Positions 1 through 9,588 of a stretch of 64,000 bases of DNA are shown here, piece after piece. The notes below the pieces were generated by a model. That model was not told the origin of the DNA and searched no databases. It was given only the letters and a program-made list of their open reading frames with translations. The stretch spans positions 28,459,501 to 28,523,500 of the forward strand of contig NC_135137.1 in NCBI RefSeq assembly GCF_051014445.1, read 5' to 3'. The position numbers and the translations under genes are program-made. Numbering within the stretch: the first letter of the stretch is position 1; every line of letters starts with the position of its first letter. This DNA comes from Colletes latitarsis. Taxonomy: Eukaryota > Arthropoda > Insecta > Hymenoptera > Colletidae.

Positions 1-104
1 ATAACTTTTTAACGAAGCCTCTGTCAACAAATTGGTATTCTTGATTTTCGCCTTATTTTTGCCTCTACAGAAGAAGTAGAATCTCGCAATCAAATTTTTC
101 CCAG
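1..104 (+). mobile_element. 3' terminal repeat of the long-TIR repeat family (cut by window edge)
   Basis: This stretch matches the last ~115 bases of the elements at 39928-40971 and 57724-58876: the 'ttaacgaagcctc' block, the 'caacaaattggtat' block and the 'aatttttccca' block occur in the same order. The outermost bases, normally ending in cctgta, are eroded. The rest of the element, if present, lies left of the window. Confidence 0.8.
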
Positions 105-480
105 AGATATACTTGAATGATGTAGATATGGAGTTTCATAATTTCTAGGTAAGATTTCATGATTCAATTATATTTGCAATTAAGTCTATGTAAAACGATG
201 GAATTTTACGACTCATGTTTTACAAAGCTAAAACTAAGGAATACAAGTCAATTTTGAATTTACTTCATGTTCTATCGAGTTGTATAAAAAATCGAACCTC
301 GTTTCTTAAAATCGATGACGATATAATATTTTGTGCTATAGAAATAAATTTAATGTTTACATTATCTAACTCAAAATGTTCACAGATAAAAAAACACTAT
401 ACAACCTGTGTCAGCAATTATAGGACAACTGAATAGGGGATGATTCTACATAAAACAAATCTAAAATGTACAATAAAATT
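105..480. other. AT-rich non-coding DNA, nothing recognised
   Basis: A 73-codon open frame at 215-436 has AT-driven composition and no recognisable motif; I do not regard it as a gene. Confidence 0.6.
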
Positions 481-690
481 GTTTCATGTAATGTTTCGTT
501 TTTGAGATAATTGAATTTAAAAATTTCTCGAGTACGCGTGCGACGGAATACAATTTGCCTAGCACGTCTGTCCATTACTAGCTATTTCTACTTGTGCTGA
601 CACTAAAATCATGGTTAAAAATTCGAAGTCAATTTTCTCGAAAACAAAGCTGCGTAAAAATAATTCTATTTTACATTCTTTATTTATTTT
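481..690 (+). repeat. Dispersed repeat, copy 1 (second copy at 52585-52930)
   Basis: Shared blocks in the same order include 'tcgagtac.cgtgc', 'atttg.cta.c.cgtctg.ccat', 'gct.tttctact' and 'gattttctcgaaaac' or close variants. Copy 1 lacks the ~110-bp inverted-repeat insert that copy 2 carries in its middle. Class unknown. Confidence 0.6.
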
Positions 691-1330
691 ATTAGATACA
701 GTAACCCCTGATTACTAGAACACCCAACGTGCTATAGAAATAAATATATTAAAGCCATCCTGAACCATCAAACTATATTTCAATACTCGTTTCTTAAATT
801 CTACGTTTAAATTTTCCTTTAATTTTTTATATCCGTCTAAACTCATTAGTATTTTAACGTTCTTTACAAATAAAATGTTTACGTCCTCGCAAAAACACAT
901 GAAAAACAATCCATTATCCTAGAATTTAAAAAAACAAATAAGATACGCCTAATTAACTTAGCATACTTATTTTTGTAATCGATTTCTTTTCAATTCTCAT
1001 AAAATGTGTTTATGCCCCGACTTTCAATAGACTATAAAATAGTTTGAGTTATTCAGAGCCTAATTAATAATGAGTTCCTGTTAATAAAATGACTTTTTCA
1101 ACCGTATAAGCTCAACTTTCACATATTTTTATTAAGATATACAGTTACCCAACATAAACAACGATTTTATGTATGTGCGTAATATAGTAGGGTTAATTAG
1201 TATCAAAACTCTCTGTTCGATGTTAGAAGAACGTGCACCTGGTGGTTACGCCTTTTTCTTCTACTCCAATATACACTTATCTTTCAGCAAAATTTATAAC
1301 TGTTCGTACGTAGTATAGATTTTTTTTCTT
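691..1330. other. AT-rich non-coding DNA, nothing recognised
   Basis: No repeats, structured elements or convincing frames seen. Confidence 0.6.
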
Positions 1331-1745
1331 TTGCAGGCACCTCGAACGTATCCAACATTCCTGAAACACACTTCCTTTCCAATTGCGATCGAGTCCAACC
1401 GCACGAAACCTCCGTTCGAACCTATTTCGAAAGGACGATAAAAATGGACGCTCGACTATGTATCGCCTCGAAACCGGCGCGTTTATGTAATTACGCTGGC
1501 GGGCAAGCGTTTCCGCGCCGTTGTTTCCAGATGTTGTCAGGTAAATCATCGACGAATTACCAGAATTATCCCGACGGCATTCTCGAACGCGCGGAAAAAG
1601 AAATCGTCGTTCGACACGTCCGTTTGACAGATTCCTCGACGTACATCATCCGTTCCTTTTTCAGCCGCTAAAACGGCGCGAGTTATTTCGTTTACGCGGC
1701 GAGATAATTTCTATGGCGTTGAAGTCTCCGTTAGCGAAGAATCTT
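1331..1745. other. CpG-rich block
   Basis: Base composition shifts to CpG-rich compared with the flanks. Short frames overlap on both strands (1277-1549 minus, 1444-1671 plus), as expected when stop codons are depleted by GC content. A donor-like 'cag/gtaaat' sits at about 1539 on the plus strand, so an exon cannot be excluded. Confidence 0.4.
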
Positions 1746-2082
1746 TTGCTGTAATGCGGAATCGTTCTACTCACAATCAGAGAGGCATATCAACTGTATC
1801 TAGCCGTATCTTTTGGTTATAATCTCAATTAAAATTCTCGAACCTCGAATTACGCAATAGAAAGCTTAGGTAATTCGAGTTGCATTCACTTGCATGAAAT
1901 TGTTACTTAAGAGAAATAAAATATTTAATACGATGTGGGTCACGAAATGTGGCGCGTGCATTGCTGTTATTGCAGGATAGAGGCACTCGAGACACGAAAA
2001 ACTCGTTGAATAACTCGTTTATTTTTAAAGATAGAAAAGAATGTTTATGGCAAAAGTTGTTTGATAACACGAGGAACGCAGG
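1746..2082. other. Non-coding DNA, nothing recognised
   Basis: Two overlapping short frames on opposite strands, neither recognisable. Confidence 0.5.
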
Positions 2083-2128
2083 TGACGTTTTGGTTCCACG
2101 TGGAAGTGCCAAGGTCATCTCAAGGTCA
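2083..2128 (+). promoter_or_regulatory. Dense cluster of transcription-factor-like sites
   Basis: Within 46 bp lie a TGACGT (CRE-like) at 2083-2088, the perfect 12-bp palindrome TTCCACGTGGAA at 2094-2105 with a central CACGTG E-box, and two extended nuclear-receptor half-sites, CCAAGGTCA (2109-2117) and TCAAGGTCA (2120-2128). The AGGTCA cores form a direct repeat spaced by 5 bases. Both half-sites fit the FTZ-F1/ERR monomer consensus as I remember it. Density suggests an enhancer or promoter fragment; no function is shown. Confidence 0.35.
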
Positions 2129-2663
2129 TTAGCTTTTTTTTAATGGAACGATAAATTCTTTCGACGTGCTAATAGAGGCTTATAAAATGAATGCAATGGC
2201 CTACAGCTTGGGGTCATTCGAAGCTATTAAAGTGCTGTTAGGAAGAAGAATATTTTGTTCCAAAAGGCAGACATTAACAGTTTACATTTCAGAATATTTA
2301 GTTGTTTTCAGTGATTTGAAATACTTAGTTGATCCAACTCAAATAGTTCATCCTATATATTTTTATCACTGTCGTAGATATTCAACAATTTTCTACAAGT
2401 ATTTTCATTGATTGCATTACTTTATTTCTTTGTCAGTAGTCGTCTATCGAGTACCAACTACTAGAATATTTTAATAAACAGTATGTGTCTAATCGTCATT
2501 TTTTAAGGATATGATCGCGCAAAACTGTAAACCTAGAGTCACAGATGAAGAATGCTGTAATGATCTTAATGGCGTGGTAGTAAAATACAAAAAGGGAAAG
2601 GAATAAAAGTGAATATGAGCACATAACTACACACTTACGCCTCTGTGTGGGTGACTAGGCATA
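2129..2663. other. AT-rich non-coding DNA, nothing recognised
   Basis: An 81-codon frame at 2166-2411 has no recognisable domain or codon bias. Confidence 0.6.
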
Positions 2664-2671
2664 GGTTACAT

Positions 2672-3140
2672 CAGTGTTTCTCAAACTGCGATTCGCGAAT
2701 CCCTCGAGTTCTCGAAAGAAAAAGCTTTCCATAATATTTCATTCTCACTAAAAATACCTAGTACAATACATTCTGTTGTTAATAGTAGAAACATTAAAAA
2801 TTACATTCTAGTTAATTTCTGAGAAGCAATATTACCCAACTCGTTAAATGTAGATTTCCTTAATCTTTTGTGCAATGTAATAGTCTTGTACTTATGATAT
2901 AGTTATTACCTTTTCTGTCGAAAGTAATAATTAAAGATGTCATGTTTTGTTAAAATCTATTTATTAAGAATTCTTTTACTATATTTTACTATATTGATAG
3001 TATTAAATGAATTCAAAAATTAAGTTAATGGAAGAAAGAGGCGATTTACATTAACGAAAAACATTTTAAACTAATTTAAAGGATTCATTTAAGTATTCCT
3101 TTATTGTGGACTGTAGGTAGATGAAGTTTGAAGATCACTG
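2672..3140 (+). mobile_element. hAT-type miniature element (469 bp, non-autonomous)
   Basis: It begins CAGTGTTTCTCAAACT and ends AGTTTGAAGATCACTG, imperfect terminal inverted repeats of the hAT (Buster/ZBED-like) kind. The same terminal consensus bounds the better preserved hAT at 47603-48370. The flanking octamers ggttacat (2664-2671) and ggttatag (3141-3148) agree at 6 of 8 positions, as expected of an aged 8-bp target duplication. The interior is AT-rich and has no transposase frame. Confidence 0.6.
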
Positions 3141-3360
3141 GGTTATAGTAGAGATATAATACTGAAGTAGGTAGAAATCCAAAAAATATCATCAAAGGTC
3201 ATCAATTTCCCAGCAGATTCTCGAATAAATATTAAAACAAAAAATACATCGAAGGACAAATCAAGACAAATCAACGCGTAGGTATATCGGGAAGTCGTTA
3301 ACCCAAGTTTCTATCGATTCCCATTCGACTGCAAACGTTTCTCGATATAAACTATTTTAG
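3141..3360. other. AT-rich non-coding DNA, nothing recognised
   Basis: No features seen. Confidence 0.6.
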
Positions 3361-4125
3361 TTGCTTACACGGTGTCACGACTTCCTGGGGCGTAGGAACA
3401 GTTTCATCCCTTTCCATTTTAACGACGAACTCTCGCGGGCAAGCGGAACAAACGGACGGAGGATCCCAGGATTAAAAATCACCGTTCTCGTGGTTCTCGT
3501 ATTTAGAAATTTTCTGAAAACGAGAGAACGCAGAATGGATACTGACCGGAGAGAGGAAAGCCGTATTTCGAACGAAGCCCGAGGATACGTGTCTTATCGC
3601 ATTTTCCATTCACGGAAATCGCGCACGCTTGCAGAGGCGGCTCGCATAGGCCACGTAAGTGCATTTCCATGGAGAAGCCGTAGTCATAAACCTGGGGTTC
3701 ACCTTAAGGTTGGCACGAGGTGCGAATTATTGCTCTCCGTTTAAATTGCACGCGATTTTTCCTGGTTCGCTGGATGCCGTCTACGAGGGCCGCTCGTAGA
3801 GAGTCTATCTTATTGCGACTGCACGTGCATCGCTCGAGAGGATCACGGGACAAACACCGCGACTAGAATTATACGTGTCGGCCAAGTTTGCGGGTGCACG
3901 AATCGCGGAAATTACAAGGACGACGCAAAATATGACCAGTGCTTCTCTTTCGTTCGACCGTGACCCATAAATTTATTCCTTGGGCCCCGTGCGTTCGTGA
4001 CGCTGCGCCCCCAGACCGAAGAAGTCCTCGGGTAACCAACCTAGACACTTCCTATGACACCCGATTGTTTCACAAAATCTTTCTCCGTCTAGCAAATGTG
4101 TACAAAGAGACACCGATTTAATTTC
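3361..4125. other. CpG-rich block
   Basis: A GC- and CpG-rich stretch holding a 127-codon plus-strand frame (3361-3744, non-ATG start) and a 60-codon frame (3939-4121). The first is Arg/Ser-rich, typical of translated CpG-rich DNA, and shows no domain I recognise. Regulatory DNA or a diverged exon are both possible. Confidence 0.4.
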
Positions 4126-7100
4126 TCAGGTCGTGATTATTAAAATTGTTTTGACTTCAGCAACTTCTGCATGAAGAAATATAAACACAAAATGGGAGTA
4201 CACTTGGACCATGTAAACATCTATTTTATTTCAACCATCGATAAAATAATATTGTAGATATTTTCAATAGTGGGTAGAACCGTCTTTATTTCCTATTGCC
4301 TTTGCATTTCTTGTGGATAATTGTTTAAACAGGATATGAATTTTTCAGAATATTAAATTATTAATTTTAGCACTTTCTAACACAGTTCCAGGTTGGAATA
4401 AGAATTCTGTAAATATTTCTTCTATTTTTATTTTATACGAAACACGTTATTATATTTTCTGTGTTTCTTCAAAGTGTGCAAAATAACAGGTTTTATTATT
4501 ATTTTATACGATTCGAGTAAATATTTGATGCTTTCGGATTTTGGAATTGATAATCCAATTATTAATGCATTTTTCCAAGTATAAGTCAATTTTGTGCTCC
4601 ATTACTTTAACTTACAATAACACTCTTATGAGTCTTCTAAGTCTAGTTAATGTTTTCAATGTGCTGCTGTGATTTAACTATTCTGAACACATTTATTTAA
4701 GTACTATCTTCGACATGGCAAGAATATATCATAATAATAATATTCAGAGTGTTTATTGTTATTATATGCATGCAAATGTAAATAAAAACCTGCAAAAAAA
4801 TGAATTTTTATTTAAAATCTGGATCTTTTCAATAGAACATTCTAAAATTGCATATTAATATAATCTAATATAATCTCATATTGAGCAATCCGAAAAGCTC
4901 TACAATTAATGCTCCTATTACCAAAATAAAAACAAAGTGCATGTTCCTATCTAGCCTTTCCTGCTTTCTATCCTTAATATACTCCAGAATAGCCAATTTT
5001 TCAGAAATAAGAGTGTTTAGCAAACGCGAGACCTGATCACTTAACTAGAAAGTTAATTTGTATGTTAAAAAGTCGTTGCAAATTAGCTTTCACGTCGACG
5101 GAAATCGATCGTGTAAGTTCTATGTTTCAACCGAGTTACAGTTATGCACAAGTATGCAAATTAGAACTAGGAAGAAAATATTCGACAGAAGGTTATGTAG
5201 CTTCATTTATTAGTGTTGGGAAGGGGGAATAAGTTTTGCTACTCTGTAATCAATGATTATATGAAATATACCTTAGACATTAAGCTCAATGAATCTTCAT
5301 TAAGTGTAATAAATTTTCACAAGTACTGTAAATCACTACTAATTTTTATTTTGTCTGCAATACCGTTTACTGAGAAGATCGAACAAAATTATACTTATGC
5401 AAGAACTTGATTGTTAATTTGTAAATCTGTAAGGCTTTCAAGAATATTCTTTATTTATAATATTTAAAAAAGAATGGAAAGAAATTCAAATGCCTTTCGA
5501 GAAGAAAATCTGGAAAGAATTGGAAACGTTTCGCGATATAAAGAATAATCGAACGCTGGTTTAATTGTGATTACAACCTCTATGTCACTTGTTTTCCGTT
5601 GACAGACGACTTTTAGCAAAGTCACAACTTTAATGGCGAAGGATTAAGCGATTAGTCATACGCTCAACTTGAGAAAGTGGGTCAAATAATACCGGACTAT
5701 TGCCAGCATGCAAGTTCCTGATTTTCTGGTGAACGACAGGGGTAATTATTCATACTGGTTCGATCGCTGATAGCAATAAACTACCGTAATGGTTAGGTGA
5801 CTGTTGTACGGGTAATTATCTTCGACGTTCGGGGCTTCGTAACTGTATCGTTACCGTGAATTTAACATTTCCTTAGCACTATGATACTTCTTTCATAATC
5901 GCTAAAGGCTATCACAGTAACCTTTTTTCACATAGTACACTTTGACAGCAATGAAAGATTCATTTCTTTTTATTGCAAACTACCAACACATAAAAGGCCT
6001 TGCTGGAAATATAATCATTGGATTTATGGAGCTCGAAACACCGTTACACTCCAAGTGAAAGTAGTCTTTTGCAGATTGTATATACTTGGCCAAACTAAGT
6101 TTAATTCTGAAATCTGTTCAAAGATTAGCCTACAATCTTCGTCATACTTTGTAAAGCATTAAATAACACGGAACATTGAGCTATTCTGCATTGAATGACA
6201 CGCAATTTGGCAATAACTGCTAAGCCACATGTTGTACACGATTTTGAAGTCGAAAGGGTTAATAAAATCTACATATAAATACTACAGAGTGAACCACAAT
6301 AGCTTAGTATCTTCTAGTATGAATTTTCGGGTTCAAGGTCGTCTCAAGGACACAAATTTGTAAGTTATTGAATTATGGACCTAAAAGTACACACCTTGAA
6401 ATTTAAAAGAAATATAAAAAGCCTACAAAAAATTAATTCTTATTATTTACTACAAAATATTTTTTTTTTAAACAGTTATTTATGTTTCAGTGTAAATATT
6501 GGTGGTTTGAAATTTAAAAAATTTTGTCTTTAAAGAAAGTTCCAACAGGATTTTGACAATTTCGTTTATTATTAAGAATAATAGTTATATTTGATGGAAT
6601 TTAAATAAATGGACCACCTTATTATAGTGAACAAAATGTTAAAAAGTCTTACATCAATGTTTTCTGAACTAGGAAATATTTAATGTAAAAAATTATAAAT
6701 ATCTCAGACAATTCTTTTTATTAATATGTGTAGTACTATTCTATTATTATTAGGAGTGTATTCTTCTTCTATCATTTTCAATGTATTATTTATCTTGTTT
6801 AATAAACGTTTCCAATTTTAAATTTAAATTGAAAAGAATTATGTAAATATGTTATTTAAATTTTAGTGATTTTTTGTTTTATATCACATTATTTGCGACA
6901 CATAATATGTTGACTTAGTAAGAAAATTTTGTGAACATTTTATTTTGTTCATAGGTTTTCATTAAATAGTTTTCTAATTTTAATTAATTAAAACTTTTAT
7001 CAAATATATATCATAGCTGACAATATATATAAAAATACAGCATACGTTATTTTGGCTACAGAGGAAATGAATTTATAACATAATTTGACATAAACTTATG

Positions 7101-8467
7101 AGCAGACTTAGTAACTAAAAATCTAATGGAAAGACGAGAAGAAGTAGTAGAAAATTAATTAAAATTATATGTTTGATTAATTTGCTGTTTATTCCCACAT
7201 TGAATACGTATAAAACAATGCAGCATATTTAAAAAATAACCCAATAGTTTTTTTTGTTAATAACGTGTAATCAAGATAAATACCTGTACTGAGAAATTTC
7301 TTTTTAGTTGTGGATTCGATTACATTAAATTTTCGTGACTCACCTGAAACAAAAAGGAAAAATTAGGTTAATGACAGAGAATAACAACTTTAACTTGAAA
7401 TAAATCATGGGTAAAGAATATTCTGCCATGAAAGGCTGCACATATTTAACTAAATATAAATTAATATCTTTTCAATAAGCTTCGAACGAGCAACCGAACC
7501 ACATTTTTAGTATTAAAAATAAGAATTTCTTTTAAATAAAGAAAGTAAGTTCTACATTCTCACCTCAAGGGATATAATTTCCAGGAATAATAATAATATT
7601 TATCTAATACATTCTTTGGTTTTTCATTTAAAGAATGATTATGAAAAAAAAATCTTAAAAAGAATTAAATTTTATATAAAAGTGTAACATAAACTTTGTA
7701 TCTATCTTCTTTAATAATGATAAAATGAAATTAAATTTTATACATTCCATACCTAAACCATACTAATAACGTATATCATAAATGATTTAACTACTACAAT
7801 TATGAAATTATTGTTTTAGTTGAATGATTATTTTCTTCGTGTGTTAGAAAGTTTTGTGACCTTCGTAAACCTTCGAATATCTAAAAGCTGCTGTTTTAAA
7901 AAGATTAGTATAATTTGTAAACGAATAAAATATGCAAAAAGGCTGCACTGAACGCCTCAAGAATGCTTTGTACGGCCTTTAAACCTCAAGTTCCCCATCA
8001 CTGCCCTAGACTGTGTACTTCTTTATCAGATTTGAATTACATTCAGCAAAAAATTGTGGGAAATTTGTCTTTTGTCGGTACACACTTTGTCCCACGCCTC
8101 ACCTTTTTCTGTGGGAGGTTTATTATCTAGGTCGATGATCCTGGCTATTTTCAGTGTTTGTTTCATGTGAAATGTAAACTGTTATTATTTAGTATTTTAT
8201 GAATATGACAAAATATTCATAACGAAATGGAAGAAATGTGCAAGTTTCAAAAATGCATAATGTTTGTTGAAAAACTAATACAAATAAATAAGTTTCTCTG
8301 ATTTCTAGCTTTTCATGTTATTCTAAAATCAAAAAATTATTGTAATCATTGTAAAATTATTGTAAAATTTCATCTGACATGTTATTCCATTAGGAGTCAA
8401 AGGGTTAAGCTATAAATAGTGTAACGTCAAAATTCAATAAAGTGAAAAATATTAAATGTAGTAAATC
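4126..8467. other. Long AT-rich non-coding stretch
   Basis: More than 4 kb without a supported gene. I see homopolymer runs and short AT microsatellites but no transposase relic. Motifs such as gggttaa at 6259-6265 and 8403-8409 resemble ends of TTAA-target miniature elements, but no partner end was found. Confidence 0.55.
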
Positions 8468-8471
8468 ACAC
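8468..8471. repeat. Target-site duplication, left (ACAC)
   Basis: Matches the acac at 9585-9588 directly outside the other LTR. Confidence 0.8.
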
Positions 8472-8544
8472 TGTGGCGCTGCCTCGCTGCGACGGGGGGG
8501 CTGCTCGTGTGATTTCTAGGAGGGACGGAAAGGAAAAGGAGGGG

Positions 8545-8616
8545 GCGCGTTTCGTCCGGGCCTGCTAGTGGACTCATCAGTAAGGCTTTCTAGCAGGCCC
8601 TGCCTTAGACGACGGG
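8545..8616 (-). ncRNA. Hammerhead ribozyme, type III (3' LTR copy)
   Basis: Read on the minus strand. Helix III 5' strand ends in GUC (8610-8608); helix I is UAAGGC (8607-8602) pairing with GCCUUA (8586-8581) around a 15-nt loop. Then come core CUGAUGA (8580-8574) and helix II GUCC (8573-8570) pairing with GGAC (8557-8554) around a 12-nt loop. GAAA (8553-8550) leads into C8549. Cleavage is predicted between 8608 and 8607. Helix III is weak: A-U, C-G and G-C next to the core, then two more pairs if one U is bulged. That is usual for type III retrozyme hammerheads. Loop I and loop II contain perfectly complementary 11-mers. All invariant core positions I know are present. Confidence 0.9.
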
Positions 8617-8641
8617 ATATTGGGAAGTCGTTCGAGGAGTG

Positions 8642-8649
8642 TATATATA
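8642..8649 (-). promoter_or_regulatory. TATA-like box in 3' LTR (TATATATA)
   Basis: It lies 26 bases upstream of the ribozyme's helix III on the element's sense strand. A TATA-directed start ~25-30 nt downstream would fall at or just before the hammerhead. The identical box in the 5' LTR is at 9504-9511. Assignment is by sequence only. Confidence 0.45.
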
Positions 8650-8655
8650 GGAACT

Positions 8656-8693
8656 GAGGGGTCGGTCCAGCGCTTGCGAGAGCGCGACCCCTC
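8656..8693 (-). other. Strong hairpin in LTR
   Basis: A perfect 9-bp outer stem (gaggggtcg, 8656-8664, with cgacccctc, 8685-8693) encloses an inner stem built on agcgc/gcgct. The only base that differs between the two LTRs is in this structure (c at 8668; g in the other LTR). Confidence 0.6.
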
Positions 8694-8722
8694 TGGTGGC
8701 GAGCATGGGAGGTGACGCCACA

Positions 8723-8731
8723 TTACCCCCC
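8723..8731 (-). other. Polypurine tract of the retrozyme
   Basis: On the minus strand GGGGGGTAA directly precedes the 3' LTR's TGTGG. Its position and composition are those of the plus-strand primer of LTR retroelements. Confidence 0.75.
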
Positions 8732-9315
8732 TGCCAGTGCCTAACGATACCGGATTAAGCCTACTATATACAGGACTTATCGAATACTATTTACATTCTT
8801 CTATTTACAATGGTTCCGTTCCTCTTGGACTTGTCGTCGTCGTGTCTTCGTCTAGCGCCTCTATCTCGATTGACGATCTCTGGAGTTTTTCGATCCTGGC
8901 CTAGAACTTCGGTTCTATTTCGCCGTAGGATATGCTGCGTTGTCGTTCTATGATCGTCTGGCGTTATTTAGCCGCGGCGAGTGTCTTTTTCCTCGAGCCT
9001 TGCGTTGCTGTAGCCATCGAGCGTATATGCTGCTGTCCTACCTGTGGCCCCACTATGCGGTTGCTTGCTGCTGCTCCGAATCCTGCGAATCTATGTTCTC
9101 CTGGAGACGACGGCCTCGACAGGTAGACTTTTGTCAGGACGAGCGATTGAGTGATCGAAAGGCCACCTTAGGAGAGGGATTACGAAAGAGCTATTTTACT
9201 AGTACGATTAGTAGACACGTTTCCTGGCGCTGCCTCCTTCGTCCTACGCTGCGTGCGGTCTGCGTTTCCTGAAAAGTTCTCGAGAGCTGCCATCCTAGTT
9301 GCGTGTCCTTATCCA

Positions 9316-9331
9316 CCGTCGGGTGTCACCA
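9316..9331 (-). other. Primer-binding-site-like sequence of the retrozyme
   Basis: On the minus strand TGGTGACACCCGACGG starts two bases inside the 5' LTR. It begins with TGG, as expected for pairing with a tRNA CCA end. From memory it resembles the complement of the animal tRNA-Trp 3' end, with one extra A. The tRNA identity is tentative; the PBS position is firmer. Confidence 0.6.
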
Positions 9332-9333
9332 AT

Positions 9334-9584
9334 TGTGGCGCTGCCTCGCTGCGACGGGGGGGCTGCTCGTGTGATTTCTAGGAGGGACGGAAAGGAAAAG
9401 GAGGGGGCGCGTTTCGTCCGGGCCTGCTAGTGGACTCATCAGTAAGGCTTTCTAGCAGGCCCTGCCTTAGACGACGGGATATTGGGAAGTCGTTCGAGGA
9501 GTGTATATATAGGAACTGAGGGGTCGGTCGAGCGCTTGCGAGAGCGCGACCCCTCTGGTGGCGAGCATGGGAGGTGACGCCACA
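9334..9584 (-). repeat. 5' LTR of the retrozyme (right in window)
   Basis: Identical to 8472-8722 except for one base. In the element's sense orientation this is the upstream LTR, so its TATA-like box (9504-9511) would drive transcription through the PBS, interior and 3' LTR. Confidence 0.92.
9407..9478 (-). ncRNA. Hammerhead ribozyme, type III (5' LTR copy)
   Basis: Identical in sequence to the ribozyme at 8545-8616, displaced by 862 bp. Predicted cleavage lies between 9470 and 9469. With both ribozymes active, an RNA from 9469 to 8608 (862 nt) would be released with 5'-OH and 2',3'-cyclic phosphate ends, the usual substrate for ligation to a circle. Confidence 0.9.
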
Positions 9585-9588
9585 ACAC
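9585..9588. repeat. Target-site duplication, right (ACAC)
   Basis: Matches 8468-8471. Four-base duplications occur with Ty3/gypsy-type integrases and with plant retrozymes. Confidence 0.8.

Larger units (their letters stand above)
8472..8722 (-). repeat. 3' LTR of the retrozyme (left in window)
   Basis: 251 bp, TG...CA termini, GC-rich. In element order (right to left) it holds a strong hairpin (8693-8656), a TATA-like box (8649-8642) and the hammerhead (8616-8545). Confidence 0.92.
8472..9584 (-). mobile_element. LTR retrozyme: miniature LTR retroelement with a hammerhead ribozyme in each LTR
   Basis: The 1113-bp element has two 251-bp direct repeats (8472-8722 and 9334-9584) that begin TGTGGCG and end GCCACA, flanked by ACAC duplications. 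Orientation is minus. Inside the right LTR is a primer-binding-site-like sequence; inside the left LTR is a polypurine tract. The LTRs differ at one base (c/g in the 8656-8693 hairpin), so insertion is recent. The 611-bp interior has no long frame; the longest minus-strand ATG frame noticed is 37 codons (9180-9293), so the element must depend on enzymes supplied in trans. Both LTRs carry a type III hammerhead on the element's sense strand, 862 nt apart. This is the design described for plant retrozymes; animal retrozymes, as I recall, are shorter and lack LTRs. An ordinary TRIM with a chance motif is very unlikely given two complete hammerhead folds. Confidence 0.9.

Noticed and set aside
6249..6266. 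gtcgaaagggttaa, like the end of a TTAA-target miniature transposon
   Set aside because: No matching opposite end was found; the same applies to the gggttaa at 8403-8409.
8940..9272. 110-codon plus-strand frame inside the retrozyme (and an overlapping 64-codon frame)
   Set aside because: It is antisense to the element as defined by PBS, PPT and hammerheads, Cys/Arg-rich and unrecognised; best explained by GC-rich composition.
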